NCBI GenBank assembly: GCA_021604845.1
Contig: BQJT01000012.1
Span: 1 to 44,026 of the forward strand
From: Cyclobacteriaceae bacterium
GTDB taxonomy: Bacteria; Bacteroidota; Bacteroidia; Cytophagales; Cyclobacteriaceae
DNA: 44,026 bases
Reading direction: 5' to 3'
How positions within the stretch are numbered: position 1 is the first letter of the stretch; every line of letters starts with the position of its first letter. Position numbers and translations under genes: made by a program. This document shows, one piece after another, positions 8,879 through 15,999 of the stretch. A model generated the notes under the pieces. The model saw nothing but the letters and a program-made list of their open reading frames with translations, did not search any database and was not told the origin of the DNA.

Positions 8879-9597
8879 GAACTATAAGTACTTGTCTCTC
8901 CCCCCAACTGTTACCTCTTCATTCCTTTGAAGACAAAACGGTGGTGGTAGTGGATATCCTTCGCGCAACAAGTTCAATGATCACTGCCTTTGCCTACGAC
9001 GTGGCGTCCATTACTCCGGTTCCCACGCTGGCAGATTGCAGGATGCTTAAAGAACAGGGGTATATTACCGCTGGCGAACGTGGAGGTCAGAAAGTTAGCG
9101 GGTTTGATTTAGGTAATTCACCGTATGAATTCATGGATCATCAGCTTAACGGAAAAGACCTGGCGTTTACCACTACTAACGGCTCGCAAGCAATATTATC
9201 AGTTACCGATGCTCATACCATTGTTTTAGGTTCATTCCTCAATCTCTCCGCAACTGCAGATTTTTTGCTCGCTCAAAATGGATCCGTGTTAATATTATGT
9301 GCGGGTTGGAAGGGAAAATTCAATATAGAAGACACCTTATATGCAGGAGCCCTGGCCGATTTATTGCAAAATGAGTTTGCTTTTGAGGACGATGCGACCC
9401 TGGCTTCACAAAGTCTGTATCAATTTGCTGCTCCTGACCTTATGGGATTTTTAAAGAAAGGTTCTCACCCTCGCCGGTTGGCTGGGTTTGAAAATCACCA
9501 GGATATGGAATTTTGTATCCAACGTGACAAGTTTCAGTTAAACGCCATATTCCGTGAGGGAAAATTGTTTCGATTGGAACAAACTTCTATTATTTGA
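8875..9597 (+). CDS. comB: 2-phosphosulfolactate phosphatase family protein (ComB-like)
   Basis: The 240-residue protein matches the ComB family, with VVDILRATSSM at 26-36, the GERGG...GFDLGNSPYEF segment near 67-87, LAFTTTNGSQAIL, and a late LILCAGWKGKFNIEDTLYAGAL. The family removes phosphate from (2R)-phosphosulfolactate with Mg2+, a step in archaeal coenzyme M synthesis. Bacteroidota do not normally make coenzyme M. A role in sulfolactate or other sulfonate metabolism is therefore inferred, not shown. It overlaps gcvT by 4 bp and meets the mazG-like gene tail to tail with an 8-bp overlap. Family call firm; physiological role open. Confidence 0.87.
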   Translation: MRTISTCLSPQLLPLHSFEDKTVVVVDILRATSSMITAFAYDVASITPVPTLADCRMLKEQGYITAGERGGQKVSGFDLGNSPYEFMDHQLNGKDLAFTTTNGSQAILSVTDAHTIVLGSFLNLSATADFLLAQNGSVLILCAGWKGKFNIEDTLYAGALADLLQNEFAFEDDATLASQSLYQFAAPDLMGFLKKGSHPRRLAGFENHQDMEFCIQRDKFQLNAIFREGKLFRLEQTSII

Positions 9598-9916
9598 GTT
9601 TGATATTTTTTTGATGGCGCTGGGCATCACGGGCAGTTTTCTTGTGAATATTTTTTTCAAGTGCCCCGGTTAAATCTACTCCGGTCTGATTTGCCAAACA
9701 GATCAGCACCCACAATATATCAGCCATCTCGTCTGCAAGCTGATGGTCCTGGTCTGACTTTTTAAACGATTGTTCTCCATAGATTCGAGCCATCAACCTG
9801 GCCAATTCACCAACCTCTTCCATAAGAATGGCAGTATTGGTCAATTCGTTAAAATATCGTACACCAAAGGTCTTGATCCAATCATCTACTTTCTTCTGGG
9901 CTTCTGCTATGGTCAT
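9590..9916 (-). CDS. MazG-like nucleotide pyrophosphohydrolase
   Basis: The 108-residue all-alpha protein has the MazG/dUTPase-like metal site: EEVGELARLM (EExxE) near 33-42, then DEMADILWVLICLA (ExxD) near 67-80. Such small enzymes hydrolyse (d)NTPs to NMP and pyrophosphate as house-cleaning enzymes. It lies 11 bp after dtd in the same direction, so it is probably co-transcribed, and its end overlaps the comB-like gene by 8 bp. The length fits single-domain MazG proteins. The preferred nucleotide is unknown. Confidence 0.85.
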   Translation of the reverse strand: MTIAEAQKKVDDWIKTFGVRYFNELTNTAILMEEVGELARLMARIYGEQSFKKSDQDHQLADEMADILWVLICLANQTGVDLTGALEKNIHKKTARDAQRHQKNIKLK

Positions 9917-9927
9917 GATAGTTTGTC

Positions 9928-10380
9928 TTATGTTCGGTTTCTTGAGTCAATAATTATAGTAACGGGGCCATCATTGACTAATGACACCTGCATATCTGCC
10001 CCAAATTTACCTTGCTTAATACCTTTCCCAAGTTCGTCTTCACTTTTGCTGAGAAAATATTGATATAAAGGAATAGCCGCCTCGGGTTTAGCAGCCTTAA
10101 TATAACTTGGCCTGTTTCCCTTTTTAGTACTGGCATGCAGAGTAAACTGACTGATTACCAATATTTCCCCATCAATATCCCTGATTGATTGGTTCATCAC
10201 ACCATCGAGGTCATCAAATATCCTCAGACCCACAATTTTTCTGACCAGCCATTCCACATCCTGCTGTTGATCTGCAGTTTCGATACCCAGAAGAATCAGT
10301 AAACCCTTTTGGATATGGCCTACTGTTTGGGCCTCAATGCTTACGGACGCCTTTGAAACTCTTTGTATTACCGCAATCAT
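9928..10380 (-). CDS. dtd: D-aminoacyl-tRNA deacylase
   Basis: The 150-residue protein has the DTD fold signatures: MIAVIQRVSKASVSI at the N-terminus, the active-site SQFTL motif at 76-80 and the C-terminal NDGPVTIIID near 136-145. It hydrolyses D-amino acids (and glycine misloaded on tRNA(Ala)) from tRNA, protecting translation. Length is standard. It is flanked by the ykvA-like gene 38 bp upstream and the mazG-like gene 11 bp downstream. The upstream gap holds a strong AAGATC palindrome. Confidence 0.96.
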   Translation of the reverse strand: MIAVIQRVSKASVSIEAQTVGHIQKGLLILLGIETADQQQDVEWLVRKIVGLRIFDDLDGVMNQSIRDIDGEILVISQFTLHASTKKGNRPSYIKAAKPEAAIPLYQYFLSKSEDELGKGIKQGKFGADMQVSLVNDGPVTIIIDSRNRT

Positions 10381-10385
10381 AGTTT

Positions 10386-10421
10386 AGATCTTGGAACCGC
10401 GATCTTAGGTCTAAGATCTTA
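10386..10421. repeat. AAGATC palindrome cluster between ykvA-like gene and dtd
   Basis: GATCTTAG (10401-10408) and CTAAGATC (10411-10418) are a perfect 8-bp dyad with a 2-bp centre, and a third AGATCT lies at 10386-10391. On the minus strand the stop codon of the ykvA-like gene is part of the palindrome TAAGATCTTA. The two-base spacing is too tight for a normal RNA hairpin, so a protein-binding site or a REP-like remnant is more likely. Confidence 0.4.
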
Positions 10422-10817
10422 TCCTGCTTCCCATGCCTGAAAGGCATCAATATCGTGTTTGAATTTCTTATAAATAGCCACAATGACCGCAAAATCATCC
10501 AGATACCCGGTAATTGGGATAAAATCCGGTAATGCATCGAGGGGCATTACAAAATAAATCAATGCAGCCACTACCATCAGGATGGTAATCCAGGGCAAAT
10601 CGTACTGTCCGCTTCTGGATGCTTTTAACATGCGGATGAATGTTTTTAACGTGCCGAGTATGCCTTTAAAATCATCATCCGCCAACTCCAACTTAGCAAG
10701 CTTTTCACGCGAAGCATCTATTAGTTTTCTTACCCTTTCGGGTTGATCCAGTACAGATTTGGCGTTTTCTGTAACCTTTTTAAAACTGCTGGCTATTTTA
10801 TCTTTTCTATTTGCCAT
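10419..10817 (-). CDS. YkvA/DUF1232 family small membrane protein
   Basis: The 132-residue protein has the DUF1232 core: WITILMVVAALIYFVMPLDA followed by LPDFIPITGYLDDFAVI, a membrane segment then the conserved (P)DxxPDxIPxxGxxDD pattern, at about 74-112. The first 70 residues are charged and helical. The family is widespread and has no settled function. It starts 5 bp after the gene at 10823-11344 and precedes dtd by 38 bp, so the four minus-strand genes here are probably one transcript. Confidence 0.85.
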   Translation of the reverse strand: MANRKDKIASSFKKVTENAKSVLDQPERVRKLIDASREKLAKLELADDDFKGILGTLKTFIRMLKASRSGQYDLPWITILMVVAALIYFVMPLDALPDFIPITGYLDDFAVIVAIYKKFKHDIDAFQAWEAG

Positions 10818-10822
10818 TCGGC

Positions 10823-11344
10823 CTAAAATAGTTTTCGTACCTCATTCTTTATTTCTGATAACGCAATCGCAGTTGGATCATTTTTTCTTTCAAGCATAAT
10901 TTCAAATATTTTTTTTGCCAAATCAATACTTTTAGCTTCCGGCGAAAGGCCTTTAGCCGACTGATTGATCACTGATATTACTTCTTCCTTTGCACCTTTA
11001 ACCAGGTTCCAGGCCTCTTCGGTAACATATATCTGCTGGCTTAAATTATGATTGAACTCTTCCCGAATGTCGTTCAACAGCGCATGATGAAATTGACCTG
11101 CCGAGAAAGAATTATCTCTTACTCGTACCACCAGGTTATTGGGAGCAACCCTTTCCAAAAATAAACTGATCCTTTCATAGGCTTGTAGTCGCAGTGGCAG
11201 GATGATCTCTGAGTTTTTTGCTCTGATATCAAGATTACCCTTATCCAACTCCTTTTGAATAAATAATTTAATTACCAGGAACATACCATACAAAACGGCA
11301 GCGGCAGGGATTATCAGTTTCGCAAATTCCAGAAATGGTTCCAT
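10823..11344 (-). CDS. Conserved hypothetical protein with N-terminal membrane anchor
   Basis: The 173-residue protein starts with one membrane segment (about 5-28) and then a charged helical cytoplasmic domain with LRLQAYERISLFLERVAP, FNHNLSQQIYVTEEAWNLVK and EEVISVINQSAKGLSPEAK. I recognise the pattern as a Bacteroidota-restricted uncharacterised family but cannot give a function. It heads the ykvA-dtd-mazG run. The ATG is preceded on the minus strand by heptameric ACTTTAT-type repeats. Confidence 0.65.
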   Translation of the reverse strand: MEPFLEFAKLIIPAAAVLYGMFLVIKLFIQKELDKGNLDIRAKNSEIILPLRLQAYERISLFLERVAPNNLVVRVRDNSFSAGQFHHALLNDIREEFNHNLSQQIYVTEEAWNLVKGAKEEVISVINQSAKGLSPEAKSIDLAKKIFEIMLERKNDPTAIALSEIKNEVRKLF

Positions 11345-11353
11345 AATTGTGTG

Positions 11354-11383
11354 TTAAGTATTCAGTATAAAGTATAAAGTTTG
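11354..11383. repeat. Degenerate 7-bp tandem repeat before the gene at 11344
   Basis: Four heptamers are readable on the plus strand as AAGTATT, CAGTATA, AAGTATA, AAGTTTG. On the minus strand they appear as ACTTTAT-like units about 10 nt upstream of the ATG at 11344. A second, cleaner 7-bp array with a similar A/T-rich unit lies before the methyltransferase start near 36.9 kb. Confidence 0.5.
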
Positions 11384-11414
11384 TATACCAGTTGGTAATA
11401 GTTGCCTAATTTTG
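11381..11414 (+). promoter_or_regulatory. Putative promoter of the IscA-like gene
   Basis: TAATTTTG at 11407-11414 fits TAnnTTTG, and a TTG at 11381-11383 lies 23 bp upstream, at the long end of the usual -33/-7 spacing. The start codon is 50 bp downstream, so this message would have a normal leader. Confidence 0.45.
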
Positions 11415-11464
11415 TGCCTGAAGATAGCTAAATTGGCTATACTTTTAAAAACCTTATAAGCAAC

Positions 11465-11779
11465 ATGGGCCTGCCGGTTAATATCACGGAGAAAGCGTTA
11501 AAGGAAATTCGCCATATCATGGATACCAAGAACATCCCACTGGAATACGGTCTGCGTATTGGAATAAAGGGAGGGGGGTGTGCTGGTATAAATTTTCTAC
11601 TGGGCTTTGACAAATTAGCTGCAGATGACAGTCAGTACCAGGTTGACGGACTACAGGTATTGATATCCAAAAAACATATGATGCACATAATTGGATTGGA
11701 GCTTGACTTTCATGAGTCATCAGAGGCCAGGGGCTTTTTATTTTCCAATCCAACGGACTCAGTACCCGGGTCCGGCTGA
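11465..11779 (+). CDS. IscA/HesB-like iron-sulfur assembly protein lacking the C-terminal cysteines
   Basis: The 104-residue protein has the A-type carrier fold: ITEKALKEIRHIMDTK, then LRIGIKGGGCAGINFLLGFD with Cys39, and LDFHESSEARGFLFSNP. Normal IscA/SufA proteins end in CGC(G), supplying two more cluster ligands. Here the tail after SNP reads TDSVPGSG, so Cys39 is the only cysteine in the protein. Neither other reading frame near the end encodes a CGCG tail, so a simple frameshift does not explain it. I recall other Bacteroidota members with similarly short, cysteine-free tails, so this may be a subfamily trait. Its last 70 bp overlap folB on the other strand. Confidence 0.85.
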   Translation: MGLPVNITEKALKEIRHIMDTKNIPLEYGLRIGIKGGGCAGINFLLGFDKLAADDSQYQVDGLQVLISKKHMMHIIGLELDFHESSEARGFLFSNPTDSVPGSG

Positions 11780-12135
11780 GGTCGTTTTTCGGTTAAAGTA
11801 ACTCGGGCCTCCTTGCACACTCCGCCGATGGGCGGATTGTATTTTGCAATGCTCACCTCCACCCATTGTGCCTCTAAAAATTCCAGGAAAATTGATTGAA
11901 TAATCTCGTAACCGATATGTTCAAGTAACCTGCAGCGTATTTGCATCTTATCTTTTACGATCTTATATAGCGCTTCATAATTTACGGTCTGTGATAGTTC
12001 ATCCTGCACTGCGGCGGTTTTCAAGTCAGCCTTTACCGTAATATCCACGGAGTACTTATTGCCTACCTTTTGTTCTTCATCATAATATCCATGATAGGCA
12101 AAAAACTCAAGACCCTTTAGCGAAACCAGCCCCAC
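11710..12135 (-). CDS. folB: Dihydroneopterin aldolase, with an extended C-terminus
   Basis: The 141-residue protein has FolB signatures: LKGLEFFAYHGYYDEEQKVGN (substrate-pocket His and Glu region), VNYEALYKIV, LLEHIGYEI and the C-terminal SIAKYNPPIGGVCKEARVTL with the conserved lysine. It converts dihydroneopterin to hydroxymethyl-dihydropterin and glycolaldehyde in folate synthesis. Typical members stop near residue 120; here about 24 extra polar residues follow TEKR. That extension is encoded antisense to the end of the IscA-like gene (70-bp overlap). The start is GTG at 12133-12135, 9 bp after the divIVA-like stop. Confidence 0.93.
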   Translation of the reverse strand: MGLVSLKGLEFFAYHGYYDEEQKVGNKYSVDITVKADLKTAAVQDELSQTVNYEALYKIVKDKMQIRCRLLEHIGYEIIQSIFLEFLEAQWVEVSIAKYNPPIGGVCKEARVTLTEKRPQPDPGTESVGLENKKPLASDDS

Positions 12136-12144
12136 TACTCGAAC

Positions 12145-12864
12145 TTAATCCAGGTTGTCAAAAAAGGATCCTTCTTCTTTTGCACCTGAACCGGTTTTGG
12201 CGGGCGCTTTATTATTGCCGGTTTGATTTTTCAAGGAGGCATCGGAGGAATTAGGGTTGACTGGGTTATTTGCAGCGGTTTCAAAGCTGTAATTTACTTT
12301 AGTCACCTTCTTGGCCTTTTTAACGATCTCTTCAATAGAATACTTTTCCTGCTCGCCCCGTGCTTTCGCTACTTGCTCCAAAAACCCGTCGGCAATATTT
12401 TTTATTTCACGAAGCAGATTATCCCGTTGTTGCTGAAGCTGATTGTAGCTCTCTTCAATTCTTTTCACTTCCCCCTGAAGTTCATCAAGTATCATTCTGG
12501 CATTATTTTCTGATTCTTCCATGATCGATCTGGCTTTCGTCTCTGACTCATTCATCAGGGCATCTGCTTTCATCTGAGTCTCCTTCATATGAAGCTCAGC
12601 CGTTTTATTCGCCTGCTCGATCATGTTTGCACCAGTATCTTCTGCTGTTTTCAGGGTTTTAAACAATGAATTTTCTATTTCCCGTAACTTGGCTATTTCT
12701 TTCTCTGCAGATTCCAGTTTAATGGCCAGTTCCTTATTCTCATCCATTACTTTTTCCCAGGCCTGGGACAGGGATACTAAAAAGGCATTGACCTCATCTT
12801 TGTCATATCCCCGAAATACCTTTTCGAAGGATTTTTTACGGATCTCTAATGGAGTGACTTTCAT
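12145..12864 (-). CDS. DivIVA-domain coiled-coil protein
   Basis: The 239-residue protein begins with MKVTPLEIRKKSFEKVFRGY then DKDEVNAFL, the DivIVA/GpsB N-terminal lipid-binding module (ITP.DI..K.F....GYd.dEVd.FL). A long coiled coil follows (about 30-165), including repeated ESETKARSIMEESENNARMI heptads, and then a disordered Asn/Pro/Ser-rich tail ending FFDNLD. DivIVA proteins mark curved membrane, poles or septa in Gram-positive bacteria. In Bacteroidota the role of such proteins is not established. It is 4 bp from the WD40 gene and 9 bp from folB, so it is in an operon. Confidence 0.88.
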   Translation of the reverse strand: MKVTPLEIRKKSFEKVFRGYDKDEVNAFLVSLSQAWEKVMDENKELAIKLESAEKEIAKLREIENSLFKTLKTAEDTGANMIEQANKTAELHMKETQMKADALMNESETKARSIMEESENNARMILDELQGEVKRIEESYNQLQQQRDNLLREIKNIADGFLEQVAKARGEQEKYSIEEIVKKAKKVTKVNYSFETAANNPVNPNSSDASLKNQTGNNKAPAKTGSGAKEEGSFFDNLD

Positions 12865-12868
12865 AAAA

Positions 12869-13780
12869 TTAGTGGTTCAAATCCCAAACGGTAATGGTTC
12901 TATCATCGCTGCAACTCACTAGCTGCCTGTTAAACCGAGACCAATATAGTTTATTAACTGAAGTTCCGTGACTTGCGTAACGAGTTTTATCAATAACTTT
13001 AAGCAGCTTAAACTGATGGGCGTCCCATACTTTGATGGATTTGTCCATACTGCAAGTTACAAAATGAAGTCCATTTGGGCTAAATTCTATATGATTTATA
13101 GCATACATGTGCGCGGCAATAGCCTCCACTGGTTTATAATCTTTACTGGTGTCCCAAACCCTTAAATGTGCATCCCGGCTGCCGCTAACCAGCAAATTTT
13201 CGTGCGGATGGTAAGCCACTGTAAAGACAGAGTTGGTGTGCCCTGTAATGTGGTGCAGAAGCTGATAGTGTTTGAGATCGAAGACCCTGATGGAATGATC
13301 GCTGTAACCTACGGCAAACTCTCCTGTACCGGCATTGACGCTGATGCATCGAGCGCTTTTTTTTGAGAATTCCAGGGATTTAAGAATACTCAGACTCTTT
13401 AAATCCACTATATAGACAGTACCCAGCCCCGTTGCAACGATCAATTTCCCACTAAAATGTTTGATATCGAAAATAGCTGAGGAATTTAGTGCCAGTGATC
13501 CCTGTTCCTTATTTTGGTCCAGGTTTATTATATGTATCCCTTCATAATTATGGCCAATAACCAATAGGTTGTGGTGAGGAATGCTTTGCAGCGCATAAAC
13601 TGAGTTATTCAGGTTTGCAACCAGTTGACCCTGGTCCGGTTGATTAAAATCCCATTTGACCACCATCCCGTCGCCAGATCCTGAAAAAAACTTTGATTGC
13701 CCGTCCAGGGGCTCAAGTGTGTATACAGCATCCTTGTGGCCCAGGAAGGTATGCAATTTAGTTACCTGAAATCCTGACAT
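12869..13780 (-). CDS. WD40-repeat beta-propeller protein
   Basis: The 303-residue protein contains about seven WD40 blades. Blade ends include VVKWDFN, SIRVFDLKH, HLRVWDTSK, SIKVWDAHQ and TITVWDLNH, with GH dipeptides such as GHKDAV and GHTNSVFTVAYHPHENLLVSG at blade starts. There is no signal peptide, so it is cytoplasmic and probably a protein-interaction platform. It is first in a WD40-divIVA-folB run with 4- and 9-bp gaps, so a link to the DivIVA-like protein is plausible but unproven. Confidence 0.93.
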   Translation of the reverse strand: MSGFQVTKLHTFLGHKDAVYTLEPLDGQSKFFSGSGDGMVVKWDFNQPDQGQLVANLNNSVYALQSIPHHNLLVIGHNYEGIHIINLDQNKEQGSLALNSSAIFDIKHFSGKLIVATGLGTVYIVDLKSLSILKSLEFSKKSARCISVNAGTGEFAVGYSDHSIRVFDLKHYQLLHHITGHTNSVFTVAYHPHENLLVSGSRDAHLRVWDTSKDYKPVEAIAAHMYAINHIEFSPNGLHFVTCSMDKSIKVWDAHQFKLLKVIDKTRYASHGTSVNKLYWSRFNRQLVSCSDDRTITVWDLNH

Positions 13781-13846
13781 ACTTTAATAAAATTTCTCTA
13801 ATTTATCATAATTACCCTAATTTGAGGCTTTAATTGACTTTCGAAC

Positions 13847-14476
13847 GTGCCGCTTCAACGACTGCATTCTGTTGACAATCAATCCTTCTGGGCTTTATGG
13901 AAAATAGAAGAGTCTCAAGATGAGCTTTGGCAGCTGCTAAATGGAGCTTCGGAACCACTGGAGTTGAAGCAGATTCACCATCCCCAGAAAAAACTTGAAT
14001 GGCTTGCCTCCCGCCTGGTTATTCAAAGTTTGGTAGAAAGTATGCAAACCACTTTTTCCGGAATATATAAAGACGCCTTTGGAAAGCCTCATTTGTACCG
14101 GCTCCCTTTCCACATATCAATAGCGCACTGCTTTCCGTTTGCTGTGGCTGCTTTACATAAAAACTGCTCGATAGGTATCGATATAGAACAGCCGCGTAAA
14201 AAACTACTGGGAATAAGGGACCGGTTTTTAAATAGCAGGGAAGCTCAGGTAGCCGGAAATGACTTGGACCTGCTTTGTAAATTCTGGACTGGAAAAGAGG
14301 TTCTTTACAAAATATATGGAAGAAAAAAACTGATCTTTAAAGAGCACATGCACATTGATCTTGACCCTGTCGACAAACAAAGGCTGTCAGGTCAAATCAC
14401 CTTTGAGGAGTTCAAAAAGAACTATTCTATTCAAACTGACTATATTGAGGGTCACTATGTCTCCATTGGCAGCTAA
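13847..14476 (+). CDS. 4'-phosphopantetheinyl transferase superfamily protein
   Basis: The 209-residue protein has both PPTase motifs: GIDIE at 110-114, with Asp112 and Glu114 for Mg2+, and WTGKEVLYK at 147-155, whose Lys/Glu pair is catalytic. HISIAHCFPFAVAAL precedes the first. It moves phosphopantetheine from CoA to a serine of a carrier protein. The Sfp-like length suggests a broad-specificity enzyme, perhaps the only one besides AcpS. The start is GTG at 13847, just after an in-frame TGA at 13835. It is divergent from the WD40 gene over 66 bp. Confidence 0.9.
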   Translation: MPLQRLHSVDNQSFWALWKIEESQDELWQLLNGASEPLELKQIHHPQKKLEWLASRLVIQSLVESMQTTFSGIYKDAFGKPHLYRLPFHISIAHCFPFAVAALHKNCSIGIDIEQPRKKLLGIRDRFLNSREAQVAGNDLDLLCKFWTGKEVLYKIYGRKKLIFKEHMHIDLDPVDKQRLSGQITFEEFKKNYSIQTDYIEGHYVSIGS

Positions 14477-14562
14477 ATTCGGTACCATCCAGGTATCTTC
14501 TAAAGTGAGAGAAACGGCTTTGGTGTAAAACAATAGCTTTTGAATAATTAACTTTAACCCCG

Positions 14563-15141
14563 ATGCTAAGAGCTCTTTGTTGCGGACTTATTCTCAATTC
14601 ATGGATTACGGTTTCAGCGCAGTCCTACCAGGGATTGGAAGCGGTCAATCTGGTAAATGTTATCAATGGTGACAGTATTGCTCTGGATCATAAAACCAGT
14701 GGTCCATTGGTAGTAGTTATTTTCACCAGTAATACCTGCCCCTACTCAACAAAGTATGAGAATAGGATAATAGATCTGTATAACGATTTTAGCAAACGGG
14801 ATGTCCAGTTATTTTTAGTGAATCCAAATGGCGGGGAGGAGGACAATGTTGAAAAAATGCGTGAAAAAGCAAATACCGCGAGTTTTCCATTTCCCTATCT
14901 TAAAGATCACGAACAGGTTTTGACCCAAATTTTTGGAGTCACCAGAACCCCGGAGGCTTACCTGCTACGACCGGAGTCGACCGGTTTTGAGCTGGTTTAC
15001 CGTGGTCCAATTGATGATAACCCTCAAACCGGAATGGATGTTGACAGGAATTATCTCAGAACAGCAATTGAAAACAGTTTGAAAGGGAATCCGGTGCCAA
15101 ATACTGCTGGGCGGGTTACCGGATGTCTTATAAAGAATTAA
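14563..15141 (+). CDS. Secreted thioredoxin-fold redoxin (peroxiredoxin-like)
   Basis: The 192-residue protein has a likely signal peptide ending near SAQS (residues 18-21), then a thioredoxin fold with FTSNTCPYSTKYE (Cys59, with Ser62 in place of a second cysteine), the cis-proline segment VTRTPEAYLL, and VYRGPIDDNPQ. The C-terminal GCLIK resembles the TlpA/PRX-like group with a second, distant cysteine. One catalytic Cys plus a C-terminal Cys suggests a peroxiredoxin-like or disulfide-related role in the periplasm; substrate unknown. It ends 4 bp from the convergent SirB1-like gene. Confidence 0.8.
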   Translation: MLRALCCGLILNSWITVSAQSYQGLEAVNLVNVINGDSIALDHKTSGPLVVVIFTSNTCPYSTKYENRIIDLYNDFSKRDVQLFLVNPNGGEEDNVEKMREKANTASFPFPYLKDHEQVLTQIFGVTRTPEAYLLRPESTGFELVYRGPIDDNPQTGMDVDRNYLRTAIENSLKGNPVPNTAGRVTGCLIKN

Positions 15142-15145
15142 TCAG

Positions 15146-15991
15146 CTACATTCTTTCCCACTGGTCAGAAATCGAGTTGAGCAGCAGTTTTACCTCTTCT
15201 ACTTTCTGAGGATCACCTAGCTTTTCAAAGGAAATAATCAGGCTGCGCATTACCCTTTTGACGGTTTCCAAATTTTCACATGGCTCGTAATAGGCATCTT
15301 TAGGGGCTAAATTTAGGTGGCCCAGGTAGTTATCAATATCCGATTTACTGAATATTAGCCCGCGGTTAAATACATTTATATAAAACTGAGTCTCTTCTGA
15401 TTTATATACCAGAATATAAAGATTTGGAAGATTCACTCCCATAACCGGAAGTTTTAATTTTTGAGCCACCAGCATGTATATAATGCAAAGCGATGTTGGG
15501 TTTCCTTTTTTCGTTTCAAGCACCACATTAATCATATTATTTCCCGGGCTGTGAAAATTCTTGGTATTGGCTCCGAACTTGAGCTTGCTAAAAAACACGC
15601 TGTTCAAAAGTCTAATCTTATCAAAAGGATGGGCTTCTGGCTTAAACTCTAACCAGGCCTCGTAATAAACCTGCTCCAGGTCGTTCCTTAATTTTTCAAG
15701 TTCCAGGTCAGGATACTGGTAGGTTGCCACCAACCACATACCCTCCAGCAAATCCATGTCTCCTTCTTTCCATTTGCTCAAACGTTCCCTCAACGTATCA
15801 AACTGCAGGGTATGGATCAAATCCTCAAGTCTTCGCTGCACTACCGGGTTGAACTGTGTTTCCCATTGCTGCTCTAAATAGGGTATTACGGTGCCTCCCA
15901 GGGATATAATCTTATTCTCAACATGTGTCAGCACTTCCTGATCTTCCTCATCGAGAAGTGATACCAATGCTCTTAGTTCTTTATCGTCCAT
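15146..15991 (-). CDS. SirB1-like transglutaminase-like superfamily protein
   Basis: The product is 281 residues from the ATG at 15989-15991; a TTG one codon earlier is less likely. The segment LNSVFFSKLKFGANTKNFHSPGN, then INVVLETKKGNPTSLCIIYM and LPVMGVNLPNLYILVYK, is the Transglut_core2/SirB1 signature, with a possible nucleophile in SLCIIY and a following NLPNL. The N-terminal 100 residues look like a helical HEAT-type region. The family function is not established. It begins 8 bp after the carboxyltransferase stop and ends the amidase-mlaD-carboxyltransferase operon. Confidence 0.82.
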   Translation of the reverse strand: MDDKELRALVSLLDEEDQEVLTHVENKIISLGGTVIPYLEQQWETQFNPVVQRRLEDLIHTLQFDTLRERLSKWKEGDMDLLEGMWLVATYQYPDLELEKLRNDLEQVYYEAWLEFKPEAHPFDKIRLLNSVFFSKLKFGANTKNFHSPGNNMINVVLETKKGNPTSLCIIYMLVAQKLKLPVMGVNLPNLYILVYKSEETQFYINVFNRGLIFSKSDIDNYLGHLNLAPKDAYYEPCENLETVKRVMRSLIISFEKLGDPQKVEEVKLLLNSISDQWERM

Positions 15992-15999
15992 CAATATTT

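Noticed and set aside
11710-11779. Frameshift that would restore the CGC tail of the IscA-like protein
   Set aside because: Neither alternate frame near the end encodes CGCG, so the short tail is real in this sequence.
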